From NCBI RefSeq assembly GCF_002813135.1, contig NZ_PHTY01000001.1, positions 2,749,501 through 2,813,500 of the forward strand: a stretch of 64,000 nt of DNA, read 5' to 3'. The number at the start of each line of letters is the position of its first letter. Positions within the stretch are counted from its first letter, which is position 1. A program made the position numbers and the translations under genes. This document shows, one piece after another, positions 51,981-60,634 of this stretch. The notes under the pieces were generated by a model that had not been told where the DNA came from, did not search any database, and saw only the letters and a list, made by a program, of their open reading frames with translations. This DNA is from Ulvibacter sp. MAR_2010_11. Its GTDB lineage: Bacteria; Bacteroidota; Bacteroidia; Flavobacteriales; Flavobacteriaceae.

Positions 51981-52748
51981 TTATAATTCAGGTAATTCGG
52001 CGTACTCAACTTTTTCGGAAATTTCTTCCACATTACCTAAGTATTCCTTGCCTCTTAATCGGGCAACCGTATAGGCCTTCAATTCATCTTCAGGTAACTC
52101 CTGAATTAAATTTTTAATACTTTGTATAGCTAATTCGTCTTGAACCGGCTGTAACCAAGGATCTTCCATTGCTTCAGGAAGAATCACCGGCATTCTCGGT
52201 TCCTTTAATTTCAGATTATTATGAATTTTACCCATCATCGGATTTCCTGTCGTAGTTACAATTGAAAAAGTGGTAAGCGTACCCCCCGTTTCCTCATCGT
52301 GCCATTCGCTCCACAACCCCGCCAATGCCATTGGTTTTCCCGATTTTTGAAAAATATAAAACGGATATGTCTTCCCATCGTAATGATGATGTTCATAAAA
52401 ACCATCAATATAGACAATGCAACGATGGTGTTTGGCTGAAGTGCGAAATGCCGGCTTTTCAAAAATTGTTTCCCCTCTGGCATTTAAAGTGTTGTTCCAG
52501 ATTTTTTTTTGTTGTTCCGAATCCCTTATCCATTCCGGAACAAGACCCCAGGTGGCCACTTCAGGGAAATCGGGAGATCGGTCGGTATAAATAAGGAGTT
52601 CGGGATGACTAAATCCGGATGTATGATAGATAGGCAAATCGGTTAACGGCACCAATTTTTCCATAATCTCGGCAATTGCCTGCAAATCGTTATTCCTTCT
52701 GGCCCTGTTTAATTGAGCCTCCAGACTTGCTTTGATATCGTAACACAT
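51981..52748 (-). CDS. SOS response-associated peptidase (SRAP/YedK/HMCES family)
   Basis: A 255-residue SRAP protein. Cys2 (MCYD) is the residue that crosslinks to abasic sites, NARGET (around residue 89) and the catalytic Glu in DGFYEH (Glu119) are present, and the family His lies in the KIHNN...RMPVIL segment. The second-residue context is MCYD rather than the usual MCGR. YedK/HMCES shields abasic sites in single-stranded DNA. It is convergent with dinB, fitting a shared DNA-damage role. Confidence 0.9.
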   Translation of the reverse strand: MCYDIKASLEAQLNRARRNNDLQAIAEIMEKLVPLTDLPIYHTSGFSHPELLIYTDRSPDFPEVATWGLVPEWIRDSEQQKKIWNNTLNARGETIFEKPAFRTSAKHHRCIVYIDGFYEHHHYDGKTYPFYIFQKSGKPMALAGLWSEWHDEETGGTLTTFSIVTTTGNPMMGKIHNNLKLKEPRMPVILPEAMEDPWLQPVQDELAIQSIKNLIQELPEDELKAYTVARLRGKEYLGNVEEISEKVEYAELPEL

Positions 52749-52841
52749 TTGTCAAATTCTGTATAATAAGGTAAAACTAATATCGATACCGATAAAAATA
52801 CGAATATTGAAACTATTTTTTAAGTTGAAAAAATAGAAGCC

Positions 52842-52849
52842 TATATTTG
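52842..52849 (+). promoter_or_regulatory. -7 box of sdaA
   Basis: TATATTTG, an exact TAnnTTTG match, 16 nt before the ATG at 52866. Confidence 0.5.
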
Positions 52850-52865
52850 TTCCAGATAGAATTCT

Positions 52866-54290
52866 ATGGAAAGTATAAGTGTTTTCGATATGCTGAAAAT
52901 TGGTGTGGGCCCGTCCAGTTCACACACATTAGGACCGTGGCGCGCAGCAGGACGTTGGATTGAAGCGCTAAAAGACAAAGGTCATTTTAATTCTGTTACT
53001 GAGGTTTCGATAGATTTGTACGGATCCTTATCCCTTACAGGTAAAGGACACGCAACCGATGTAGCTGTAATGTTGGGGCTTTGCGGATTCGACCCCGTTA
53101 CATTTCCTATAGAAAATATCGACAAGGAAGTTGCTTTTATAACTGGAGAAAATAAATTGAAGCTGAACAGCGAATTGGAAGTGCCTTTTATACCCAAGGA
53201 ACATATAAAATTCAATCGCAAATTCTTAGAATTCCACCCCAACGGAATCACCTTTCGGGCAACACTTCTGGACGGAAAAAAAGTCTCAGAAACTTATTAC
53301 TCTATTGGCGGCGGATTTGTAGTGCAACAAGAACGGAAACGTGCCAGGAAAAAGCTCGAAAAGTTTGCTCAATTTCCCTTTCCGGTCGAAAAAGCAACCG
53401 ATCTGCTGGTGCATTGTGCTGCGGAAGGGAAAAGCATTTCAGAAATTGTATTAGAAAATGAACTTTCCCTGCGCAGTGAGGCCGAAATTAACAACGGCCT
53501 GAAAGCCATTTGGGACATTATGTTGGATTCTATGTATGTTGGGTGTCATACCGAAGGCAAACTTCCGGGCGGACTTAATGTACAGCGGCGCGCATTCGAT
53601 ATGCACAAAAACCTTATTGGTGACGCCAAATACACAAATGCCGAAGAATGGGTTGAAGCCATTCGCGGTACCGAAGTGAAGTTCCGCCAAATTTTAAAAT
53701 GGGTTTCGTGTTTTGCGCTTGCCGTAAATGAAGTGAATGCCTCACTGGGGCGCGTCGTGACTGCTCCTACCAACGGTAGCGCAGGAGTAATTCCGTCAGT
53801 GATGATGTATTATATGGTCATCGAAAACCACGATGCCAATTTTGAAGATGTACGCAAGTTTATGCTCGTGGCAGGCGAAATAGGCAGTTTGTTTAAAAAA
53901 GGAGCTACCATTTCTGCCGCAATGGGCGGTTGTCAGGCCGAAATAGGTGTATCCTCAGCCATGGCGGCCGGTGCACTAACCGAATTGATGGGCGGTACTC
54001 CTGCACAGGTACAAATGGCCAGTGAAATTGCGATGGAACATCATTTAGGACTTACCTGCGATCCTATTGGAGGATTGGTACAAATACCCTGTATAGAACG
54101 CAATGCCATGGGAGCTATCAAAGCGATCAATGCTTGCGAAATGGCTCTGGATGGGGACCCAAGTATGGCGAAAGTACCATTAGACAAGGTAATTGCCACC
54201 ATGTGGGAAACCGCAAAAGACATGACCAGCAAATACAAAGAAACCAGCGAAGGCGGTCTTGCCGTGCAGGTTAATATGAGTGATTGCTAA
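52866..54290 (+). CDS. sdaA: L-serine ammonia-lyase, single-chain iron-sulfur type
   Basis: A 474-residue enzyme with the beta domain at the N-terminus (SVFDMLKIGVGPSSSHTLGPWRAA) and the alpha domain from ~190, where GSAGVIPSVMMYYM, SAAMGGCQAEIGVSSAMAAGAL and GLTCDPIGGLVQIPCIERNAMGA hold the cysteines for the 4Fe-4S cluster. It deaminates L-serine to pyruvate and ammonia. The fused single-chain form is usual in Bacteroidota and Proteobacteria. It stands alone with its own -7 box. Confidence 0.95.
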   Translation: MESISVFDMLKIGVGPSSSHTLGPWRAAGRWIEALKDKGHFNSVTEVSIDLYGSLSLTGKGHATDVAVMLGLCGFDPVTFPIENIDKEVAFITGENKLKLNSELEVPFIPKEHIKFNRKFLEFHPNGITFRATLLDGKKVSETYYSIGGGFVVQQERKRARKKLEKFAQFPFPVEKATDLLVHCAAEGKSISEIVLENELSLRSEAEINNGLKAIWDIMLDSMYVGCHTEGKLPGGLNVQRRAFDMHKNLIGDAKYTNAEEWVEAIRGTEVKFRQILKWVSCFALAVNEVNASLGRVVTAPTNGSAGVIPSVMMYYMVIENHDANFEDVRKFMLVAGEIGSLFKKGATISAAMGGCQAEIGVSSAMAAGALTELMGGTPAQVQMASEIAMEHHLGLTCDPIGGLVQIPCIERNAMGAIKAINACEMALDGDPSMAKVPLDKVIATMWETAKDMTSKYKETSEGGLAVQVNMSDC

Positions 54291-54479
54291 ATCTTCCCAA
54301 CTATCTTTCAATTTTAGTATAACTCCATAAGTCGAACTTATTCTTTATTTTTTGTAGGTATTTTCAACTAAATCAACATTTTAACACATTAAATTGTATT
54401 TATTAACGATAAAGTGCGTTTATTTATCGTTGAAATGCATATTTATTATATGTAGCATTTCGAGATAAATTCCTATAGT

Positions 54480-55004
54480 ATGAAAAGGCCCCTATTTCTA
54501 TTATGTGTTTTGGTATTCGCTTATGGTTTTAATGCTTCTGCTCAGGAAGTTCATATAGACGGAAGGCTACAACCGCTACTTATTGAATTTTTTGCATTGT
54601 GTAAATCGCATAACATCGAATACCAAGAAAAACTCGACCAACTTGAAACAATTGATATTGTTAACGATTTGCATACAGAAGATGAGTCTGCTACGTTGGG
54701 CATGCTAAGACGTGATGCGAACGGAACTGTGAAAAATATTGCTATTCACTGGATGGCAATGCTCGATCCCCAAATCCTAAAAATTATCGCATTTCATGAA
54801 TTCGGACATTACTTTTTGGAATACAATACACATGTCTGCAATGACTGCGGTATTATCATGTCTGTCGTGAATTCGAGTTATTTCGATATCGCTAACGACT
54901 GGGAGAATCAGGTGAAAATTCTATTTGAACAATCCCCTGTATTTCTTAAGAATAATGAAGGTTCCAATTCTACAATTGCCGAATCGTATCCGTTACCGGA
55001 CTAA
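54480..55004 (+). CDS. small secreted protein with HEFGH zinc-peptidase motif
   Basis: A 174-residue protein with signal peptide (cut after NASAQ). I do not recognise the family, but it has HEFGHYFLEYNTH (His106, Glu107, His110, with His118 as candidate third ligand) followed by CNDCGIIM (Cys120, Cys123). The HExxH helix placed after LDPQILKIIAFHEFGH resembles that of small metallopeptidases; the spacing HEXXHX7H is one longer than in metzincins by two residues. Enzymatic activity is an inference. It converges with the NTF2-like gene with no gap. Confidence 0.68.
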   Translation: MKRPLFLLCVLVFAYGFNASAQEVHIDGRLQPLLIEFFALCKSHNIEYQEKLDQLETIDIVNDLHTEDESATLGMLRRDANGTVKNIAIHWMAMLDPQILKIIAFHEFGHYFLEYNTHVCNDCGIIMSVVNSSYFDIANDWENQVKILFEQSPVFLKNNEGSNSTIAESYPLPD

Positions 55005-55463
55005 TTATTGACAATCCGATTTTCGCCTGGAATCGATAAGATGCACAATTTTCCATCCGTCATCTGTCTTGGCCAATGTAAAAGCGTTTGCGCCACAATG
55101 ACTTAAAGCATCATTAAACCAAAACTGATAAGGTGTCCATACATGCGCCAAATTTCCGTCTATTTGTACGTTATAATCTAACACTCGCTCCTCCCATTTT
55201 TGAGTAGCCGGGCGTTTTGCGATTGCCATAAGCAAGTCTGATGCAGACCCATCGTTAATTTTTGCATTCCCATTGGTATCAGTAAACGCCGTCTGCATGG
55301 CAACATTTGTGACCATAACCGATCGCATTTTTAAGGTATCCCCTTCGTGAAAACCTTCAAAGAATGTATCGACCACCTTTCGGGCATCGACTGCAGTAAA
55401 TCCATTTTGAGAAAAAGAGACAAGAGATAAAAATAACGTGAAAACAGACAAATAGAACTTCAT
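55005..55463 (-). CDS. secreted NTF2-like (nuclear transport factor 2 family) protein
   Basis: A 152-residue protein with signal peptide (cut after VSFSQ) and an NTF2-like domain: ARKVVDTFFEGFHEGDTLKMRSVMV, WEERVLDYNVQIDGNLAHVWTPYQFWFND and NAFTLAKTDDGWKIVHLIDSR. This build is common in Bacteroidota and is thought to bind a small ligand; function unknown. It is divergent from panB. Confidence 0.82.
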   Translation of the reverse strand: MKFYLSVFTLFLSLVSFSQNGFTAVDARKVVDTFFEGFHEGDTLKMRSVMVTNVAMQTAFTDTNGNAKINDGSASDLLMAIAKRPATQKWEERVLDYNVQIDGNLAHVWTPYQFWFNDALSHCGANAFTLAKTDDGWKIVHLIDSRRKSDCQ

Positions 55464-55528
55464 AACGGAATGTATAAGGATTGATTTTCAAAATTAGTAC
55501 TTTTACGGCTCATATTGTTACAAAATAT

Positions 55529-56347
55529 ATGTCGGTAGCTAAAAAAGAATACAAGCGTATCACCACCAAGACCTTGGTCGATATGAAAAATAAAGGCGAA
55601 AAAATATCCATGCTTACTGCTTACGATTTTACGATGGCGAAGATTGTGGACAGCGCCGGAGTAGATGTGATACTAGTAGGTGATTCGGCTTCCAATGTGA
55701 TGGCCGGACACGAAACTACACTCCCAATTACATTGGATCAAATGATTTACCATGCCGCTTCTGTAATTCGTGCCATCGAACGCAGCCTGGTGGTTGTGGA
55801 TCTTCCCTTCGGAAGTTACCAAAGTGACCCTAAGGAAGCTTTGCGATCCGCCATCAGAATCATGAAAGAAAGTGGTGCTCATGCGGTAAAATTGGAAGGC
55901 GGAAAAGAAATAAAAGAATCCATTAAACGTATATTAAATGCCGGAATTCCGGTAATGGGCCACTTGGGATTGACCCCGCAGTCCATCTATAAATTTGGAA
56001 CCTATACTGTTCGTGCCAAAGAAGAAGAAGAAGCTGAGACGCTAAAAGAAGATGCTTTATTATTAGAAAGAGCGGGTTGTTTTGGGATTGTTTTGGAAAA
56101 AGTCCCTGCTAAATTGGCTAAAGAAGTCGCCCAAAGTGTCTCCATCCCTATCATTGGAATTGGTGCAGGAAACGGTGTAGACGGTCAGGTTCTCGTGACG
56201 CACGATATGCTGGGAATGACTTACGAGTTTAATCCGCGGTTCTTAAGACGCTATTTGGATTTGTATTCAGAAATGACAACTGCCTTTCAGCAATATATTA
56301 GCGATGTTAAAAGTGGGGATTTCCCAACCGATAAGGAACAATATTGA
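55529..56347 (+). CDS. panB: 3-methyl-2-oxobutanoate hydroxymethyltransferase
   Basis: A 272-residue TIM-barrel enzyme: [40 protein letters not shown] (Mg ligands), [26 protein letters not shown] and [23 protein letters not shown] are all PanB hallmarks. It converts 2-oxoisovalerate to ketopantoate in pantothenate/CoA synthesis. The ATG at 55529 was chosen over an upstream TTG at 55481 because the family starts near there. The RluA-type gene follows 40-76 nt downstream. Confidence 0.95.
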   Translation: MSVAKKEYKRITTKTLVDMKNKGEKISMLTAYDFTMAKIVDSAGVDVILVGDSASNVMAGHETTLPITLDQMIYHAASVIRAIERSLVVVDLPFGSYQSDPKEALRSAIRIMKESGAHAVKLEGGKEIKESIKRILNAGIPVMGHLGLTPQSIYKFGTYTVRAKEEEEAETLKEDALLLERAGCFGIVLEKVPAKLAKEVAQSVSIPIIGIGAGNGVDGQVLVTHDMLGMTYEFNPRFLRRYLDLYSEMTTAFQQYISDVKSGDFPTDKEQY

Positions 56348-56423
56348 TTTTCCGCATTGGAATTTTTAATCTGAAAACTAACTCATAATTAAAACACTAA
56401 GTACTTCCAAAAATCTTCAGGTA

Positions 56424-57080
56424 TTGTATGAGGACAATCACTTGATTGTCATCAACAAACGCCCGGGAGATATTGTACAGGGTGATAAAACCGGGGACAA
56501 TCCCCTTTCAGAAATTGTAAAACTTTACATCGCCGAAAAATACGACAAGCCCGGTGCCGTTTTTTTAGGAGTGGTACACAGGCTTGATCGACCTACGAGT
56601 GGTATTGTTATGTTTGCAAGGACTTCGAAAGCACTTACAAGATTAAATAAATTGTTTTCAGAAAGGGAAACGCAAAAAACCTATTGGGCCGTTGTCAAAA
56701 ATGTCCCTCCCAAAGTCACAGATAAACTGGTCCATTTTCTGAAACGCAATACAAAGCAAAACAAATCGTACGCCCATACAAAAGAAGTCCCGGACAGCAA
56801 AAAGGCAATCTTAAGTTATACTGTCACCAAAGAATTAAACTCTTACTTTCTCCTTGAAATTAATCTGGAAACGGGTAGACATCACCAAATTCGGAGTCAG
56901 TTGACAGCTATTGGCAGTCCCGTAAAAGGGGATTTAAAATACGGATTCGACAGAAGTAATAAAGACGGAAGTATTCACCTGCATGCAAGAAAATTACAAT
57001 TTGTACATCCTGTACAAAAAGAAGAAATAACAATTATAGCACCTCCTCCTAGCGACCCTATTTGGAATGCCTGTATTTAA
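56424..57080 (+). CDS. RluA-family pseudouridine synthase, start codon uncertain
   Basis: A ~218-residue pseudouridine synthase without an S4 domain: VVHRLDRPTSGIVMFARTSKA contains the catalytic Asp in HRLDRPTSG, and YWAVVKNVP, LLEINLETGRHHQIRSQL follow as in RluA/RluC relatives. It isomerises uridine in rRNA or tRNA. The first canonical start is the TTG at 56424, but homologous-looking sequence (IKTLSTSKNLQVL) continues in frame upstream to ATA/ATT codons at 56385-56390, so translation probably starts at a non-canonical codon. It overlaps the stop of the convergent response regulator by 4 nt. Confidence 0.85.
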   Translation: MYEDNHLIVINKRPGDIVQGDKTGDNPLSEIVKLYIAEKYDKPGAVFLGVVHRLDRPTSGIVMFARTSKALTRLNKLFSERETQKTYWAVVKNVPPKVTDKLVHFLKRNTKQNKSYAHTKEVPDSKKAILSYTVTKELNSYFLLEINLETGRHHQIRSQLTAIGSPVKGDLKYGFDRSNKDGSIHLHARKLQFVHPVQKEEITIIAPPPSDPIWNACI

Positions 57081-57739
57081 ATAGAGATAATGTTGTTTTT
57101 TAAAGCATAAATTACAAGCCCTACTCTGTTTTTTACACTTAACTTTTGAAACAGATCCTGACGATAGCCGTCGATGGTTTTCGGGCTTAAATTCATGATT
57201 CCGGCAATTTCCTTATAGGTCATTTCGCTACAGGCCAGTTGCAAGAATGTTATTTCATTCTCCTTTAATACAAGTTCATTATTTAACAGACCTGGTTGTA
57301 AAGAATGTAATAAAGTATTGGCAACCTTTTCGGAATGGTAGTACCCTTTTTCCATAACTTCATGTAAGGCTTCCTGCAAATTATCGGGGTGAATGTCTTT
57401 CAGCAAATAACCCTTCGCTCCTCTTCTCAACATTTTTAAGATGGTCCGTTCGTCATCGTCCATGGAAAGTGCCAACACCATTATGCTAGGTTGATTTTCA
57501 GTGAGCCATTCCACTGTTTCAAAACCATCCATAACCGGCATATTTATGTCTAGAAGTACAATATCCGGGAGTTGTGAATTGCTTTTTATCTTTTGTTGGA
57601 GCTCGACACCATTTTTTACATGGTACAATACCTTAAACCCATCAAATGAATCAATTAATTTTTCTAAAGAACCTGCAAAAAGCAAGTGGTCGTCTACAAT
57701 GGCAATTGTATGCTCCTTAGTGAATTTTGTCGTGGGCAT
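57077..57739 (-). CDS. LuxR/NarL-family response regulator
   Basis: A 220-residue regulator. The receiver domain has the acidic pair in IVDDH, the phospho-acceptor Asp64 in VLLDINMPVMDG, and Lys in LLKDI. A LuxR HTH at ~155-215 (LKENEITFLQLACSEMTYKEIAGIMNLSPKTIDGYRQDL) binds DNA. It overlaps the histidine kinase gene by 23 nt, so the pair is translationally coupled and surely forms one two-component system. The signal and targets are unknown. Confidence 0.93.
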   Translation of the reverse strand: MPTTKFTKEHTIAIVDDHLLFAGSLEKLIDSFDGFKVLYHVKNGVELQQKIKSNSQLPDIVLLDINMPVMDGFETVEWLTENQPSIMVLALSMDDDERTILKMLRRGAKGYLLKDIHPDNLQEALHEVMEKGYYHSEKVANTLLHSLQPGLLNNELVLKENEITFLQLACSEMTYKEIAGIMNLSPKTIDGYRQDLFQKLSVKNRVGLVIYALKNNIISI

Positions 57740-58505
57740 AGGGATATTTTATATATAGGTTTGTTCCTTTTCCAAGTTGAGATGTTATTTTGAAATCTGC
57801 CCGCAACAACTCTGCTCTGCTTGTCATAGTGTGCATTCCACTATTGCCATGCACTTTGCCGGAATCATATCCTACCCCATCATCTTGCGCAGTTATTTCA
57901 AGTGTACTCTCAAGATATTTTAAATGTACGAATAATTTATTGGCTTTGGCGTGCTTCATTACATTGGAGAAAAATTCTTGTAAAATCCTAAATATAATTA
58001 TTTCGTTTCCACTATTTATAGCCACTTCTTCTCCATCAACAATAAGCTCGGCTTGTAAAAAATTTAATCGGTTAAAGCGCTCTAATTCAACCCGTAAGGA
58101 GGATACCAATCCGTTAGATTGAATCACATCGCTGTTTAAAATTTTAGAAAGAGATCGTATTTCGGTAACGGAAGAAGCTATCACCTCCTTAGTTTCCTTT
58201 ATCTGATTGTGATATTGGGTTGGCGAAGAATTCATCAACATATTAAGTTGAATATTTGCCACCGAAAGCAACTGCCCCACATTGTCGTGGAGTTCCCACG
58301 CAATATTTTTCAATGTCTGTTCCTGAATCTCTAAACGGGAATTGGCAATTTCTTTTTCAAACTTCTTTTCGGCTTCTAACCTCTCCAGCAAGAACTTATT
58401 CTTTTTCTTTTGAAAAGCTATAAAGAAAAGAACTACGAATAACACCAATAAGAATATTACCGCAATAAAATAGGTGATTAATAAGACGTCTTCTTTCCCG
58501 AGCAT
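57717..58505 (-). CDS. NarL-type sensor histidine kinase (HisKA_3)
   Basis: A 262-residue kinase with one N-terminal TM segment (residues ~8-30), a coiled coil (~35-65), the HisKA_3 H-box WELHDNVGQLL (His73) and an HATPase_c domain with DDGVGYD (G1) and GNSGMHTM (G2). It has no periplasmic sensing domain of its own, so the signal may come from the multi-TM protein encoded just upstream, whose gene overlaps this one by 28 nt. Confidence 0.9.
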   Translation of the reverse strand: MLGKEDVLLITYFIAVIFLLVLFVVLFFIAFQKKKNKFLLERLEAEKKFEKEIANSRLEIQEQTLKNIAWELHDNVGQLLSVANIQLNMLMNSSPTQYHNQIKETKEVIASSVTEIRSLSKILNSDVIQSNGLVSSLRVELERFNRLNFLQAELIVDGEEVAINSGNEIIIFRILQEFFSNVMKHAKANKLFVHLKYLESTLEITAQDDGVGYDSGKVHGNSGMHTMTSRAELLRADFKITSQLGKGTNLYIKYPYAHDKIH

Positions 58506-59194
58506 ACAATAAATCCAACAATAAATGTTGAATACATAAAAATGTTACAATATAAGATTAGTTGTACTTGTAAGTTTACGAAGATATTATTTTCGGCATT
58601 AAAATACTGGGAAAATATGGTCAAAGGAGTGGTACACAAATAAAAAACTATCAGACCAACCGACAGGTATATGGGTAAAAATCGTTTTAGATTTAGAATA
58701 ATATTACTTTTCAATAATTCAAAATAGAATAAAATCACACTCAAAAATAAAAGTAATGTACCTCCCAGATTAATAAATTTAGAATCCTGAACAAATAAAT
58801 AATCTCCGGTTATTAGACTGATGAGCGAACAAATAAAAAAGATTCCAGCCAACAAATAAAGAGACTTTTGCAATAGTTTGTCCCGTAAATAATGGCCAAA
58901 GAAATAAGCGTAGAATGTGTATGCAACTGCAAAATAGCAATTATATAACCAATTATTTCTTTCAAACCGAGTATCCTTCACAAATGAAAAATATTCGTAA
59001 CCAGAGAAATATCCAATAGGTGCATAGGTGCAAATAATTTCAACAACAAAAGTCAGCCATAAATAGCAGACAAAATACTTTGTAAACTTATTATGATTGG
59101 GGACTTTGATAAGGTAATAACTGCCTGCTATCGCAGCAAGTAGTTCCAAAATATATACCGGTACGGCATATGTTAAAAAATCATTCAGTTCCAA
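58478..59194 (-). CDS. multi-TM membrane protein of unknown function, candidate sensor
   Basis: A 238-residue protein with about seven hydrophobic segments and little else. It begins at a TTG (no ATG is in frame near the N-terminus), 2 nt after the stop of the preceding small gene. It resembles 7TM proteins that occur upstream of histidine kinases in Bacteroidota, but I recognise no named domain. Its 28-nt overlap with the kinase gene suggests fixed stoichiometry and a joint sensory role. Confidence 0.75.
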   Translation of the reverse strand: MELNDFLTYAVPVYILELLAAIAGSYYLIKVPNHNKFTKYFVCYLWLTFVVEIICTYAPIGYFSGYEYFSFVKDTRFERNNWLYNCYFAVAYTFYAYFFGHYLRDKLLQKSLYLLAGIFFICSLISLITGDYLFVQDSKFINLGGTLLLFLSVILFYFELLKSNIILNLKRFLPIYLSVGLIVFYLCTTPLTIFSQYFNAENNIFVNLQVQLILYCNIFMYSTFIVGFIVCSGKKTSY

Positions 59195-59196
59195 TC

Positions 59197-59544
59197 CTAA
59201 AAAATATTGGGTGGCCAGCCTGTGCCTCCTCTGTTATACGAATCGATTGCATAGTTATTAGGCGAATTTGTATTTACTCCTAGTGTTGGCGTAAGGAACA
59301 CTGTAGATGCGTCGGGTTGCGGGCCATTGGCTGCAAAATATATTCGAATTCCTGGCTTTGCTAATCCTGTATGATTATCCTTTACATATTTAATATATTC
59401 TTCCAATTCTTCGATACTAAAAATAACATCCCTTGCATCTCCAAGACCCATGCCACCACTTCGGGACATGGCACGTGAAGTCCAATTATTATACATCGTT
59501 CTTGCTTCAGATTCAGAAATACAATTTTGTGGTTTAGTTGCCAT
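59197..59544 (-). CDS. small soluble protein of unknown function, first gene of the kinase operon
   Basis: A 115-residue protein without signal peptide or TM segment. It has an N-terminal helical region (ESEARTMYNNWTSRAM), an acidic helix (SIEELEEYIKYVKDN) and a hydrophobic strand GIRIYFAANGPQP, then a loop rich in Asn, Gly and Thr. I recognise no family. It is 2 nt from the multi-TM gene, so it is the first of four co-transcribed genes and might be a ligand or regulator of the system. Confidence 0.7.
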   Translation of the reverse strand: MATKPQNCISESEARTMYNNWTSRAMSRSGGMGLGDARDVIFSIEELEEYIKYVKDNHTGLAKPGIRIYFAANGPQPDASTVFLTPTLGVNTNSPNNYAIDSYNRGGTGWPPNIF

Positions 59545-59806
59545 CTTTTTTGGTTTAGTTGTTTATACTCTAAAAATAGAAAAATTATACCTCTATCCCT
59601 CTCATTCCATAGGAAAAAGGGGAAAATACTGCAATTGCAAATAGGGTTTTTCCTGTTCCTTTCCAGGAGAAATGTCTGCCGGTAATAGAAAAATCCTGTT
59701 GTCGGTTTTAATGAGCTGCTGTATCTTAGACACTTACAACAATTTGATGCGTCTAAAGCCTCTCTGAATTGTGCAAAAAGCATACTGAACAGCTAACACC
59801 ATACTC

Positions 59807-60625
59807 ATGAAAAAGAACTCCTATAAAAAAGAATTATCGATTAAAGCCACGCAAAAGCGCAATGGCCCGGACAACAATAAAAAGGATATCATGAAAATTC
59901 AAGCCTGGCTCTCATTGTATGCTATCCAAAATCCCAGCGCCGGCACCTCGACAGCAATCGACGGGGACTTTGGACCTGCCACCGAAAAGGCAGTGAGAAA
60001 CTTTCAAGAGGCTATGAGTCTTCCTGTTTCAGGTGTTGTTACACAGAACCTGTTTGTTCATTTGTGCGCTCCAATGACCGATGCATTCGAAAAACCGCTT
60101 ATATCCACCGAGCTTAGAGAATTGGTCGTGGAAGCTGCCGAAAATCATCTGGCAAATTATGCCTACGAACTGCAAATTAAAGGTGCCTCTAACAGTGGTC
60201 CATGGGTTCGGGCATATATGGACGGTAACGAAGGCTCCGTTTGGTATTGGTGTATGGGCTTCGTGCAAACCATTATCGATCAGGCCGCGAGTGCACAAGG
60301 CAAAAATTTCAAGACATTGTTTCCTTTAACCTATAGTTGCGATACGGTTGGTACTGTCGGACTCGAAAAAGGGTTACTTACCCGCTATCAAAAAATTAGA
60401 GCCACTCCTTCGATTATAAAACCGGGTGATATTTTTCTTTTACAGAAATCTACATTAGACTGGATTCATACGGGTATCATCACGGCAGTTCGCAACGACG
60501 TAATAGAAACTATAGAAGGTAATACCAACTTAGCAGGCTCCCGAAACGGAATTGCTGTAATGAAACGAACGCGCAATTTTCAGCAATCGAAACTGGACGT
60601 TTTTTCAATTGAACCTTTGGTGTAA
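59807..60625 (+). CDS. peptidoglycan-binding protein with CHAP/NlpC-like amidase domain
   Basis: A 272-residue protein without a clear signal peptide. Residues ~15-90 are a PG_binding_1 domain (DIMKIQAWLSLY, DGDFGPATEKAVRNFQ). Residues ~105-270 contain a Cys in WYWCMGFVQTII (Cys149) and a His in WIHTGIIT (His221), with GDIFLL and IETIEGNTN, matching the CHAP/NlpC-P60 cysteine amidase pattern. It probably cleaves peptidoglycan stem peptides or bridges. It is divergent from the signalling operon with 262 bp between. Confidence 0.83.
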   Translation: MKKNSYKKELSIKATQKRNGPDNNKKDIMKIQAWLSLYAIQNPSAGTSTAIDGDFGPATEKAVRNFQEAMSLPVSGVVTQNLFVHLCAPMTDAFEKPLISTELRELVVEAAENHLANYAYELQIKGASNSGPWVRAYMDGNEGSVWYWCMGFVQTIIDQAASAQGKNFKTLFPLTYSCDTVGTVGLEKGLLTRYQKIRATPSIIKPGDIFLLQKSTLDWIHTGIITAVRNDVIETIEGNTNLAGSRNGIAVMKRTRNFQQSKLDVFSIEPLV

Positions 60626-60634
60626 TGGAGTTCA

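Noticed and set aside
59382-59783. 133-codon frame overlapping the small gene at 59197
   Set aside because: Different frame, Cys/Phe-rich translation without domain; the 59197-59544 frame fits the operon spacing better.
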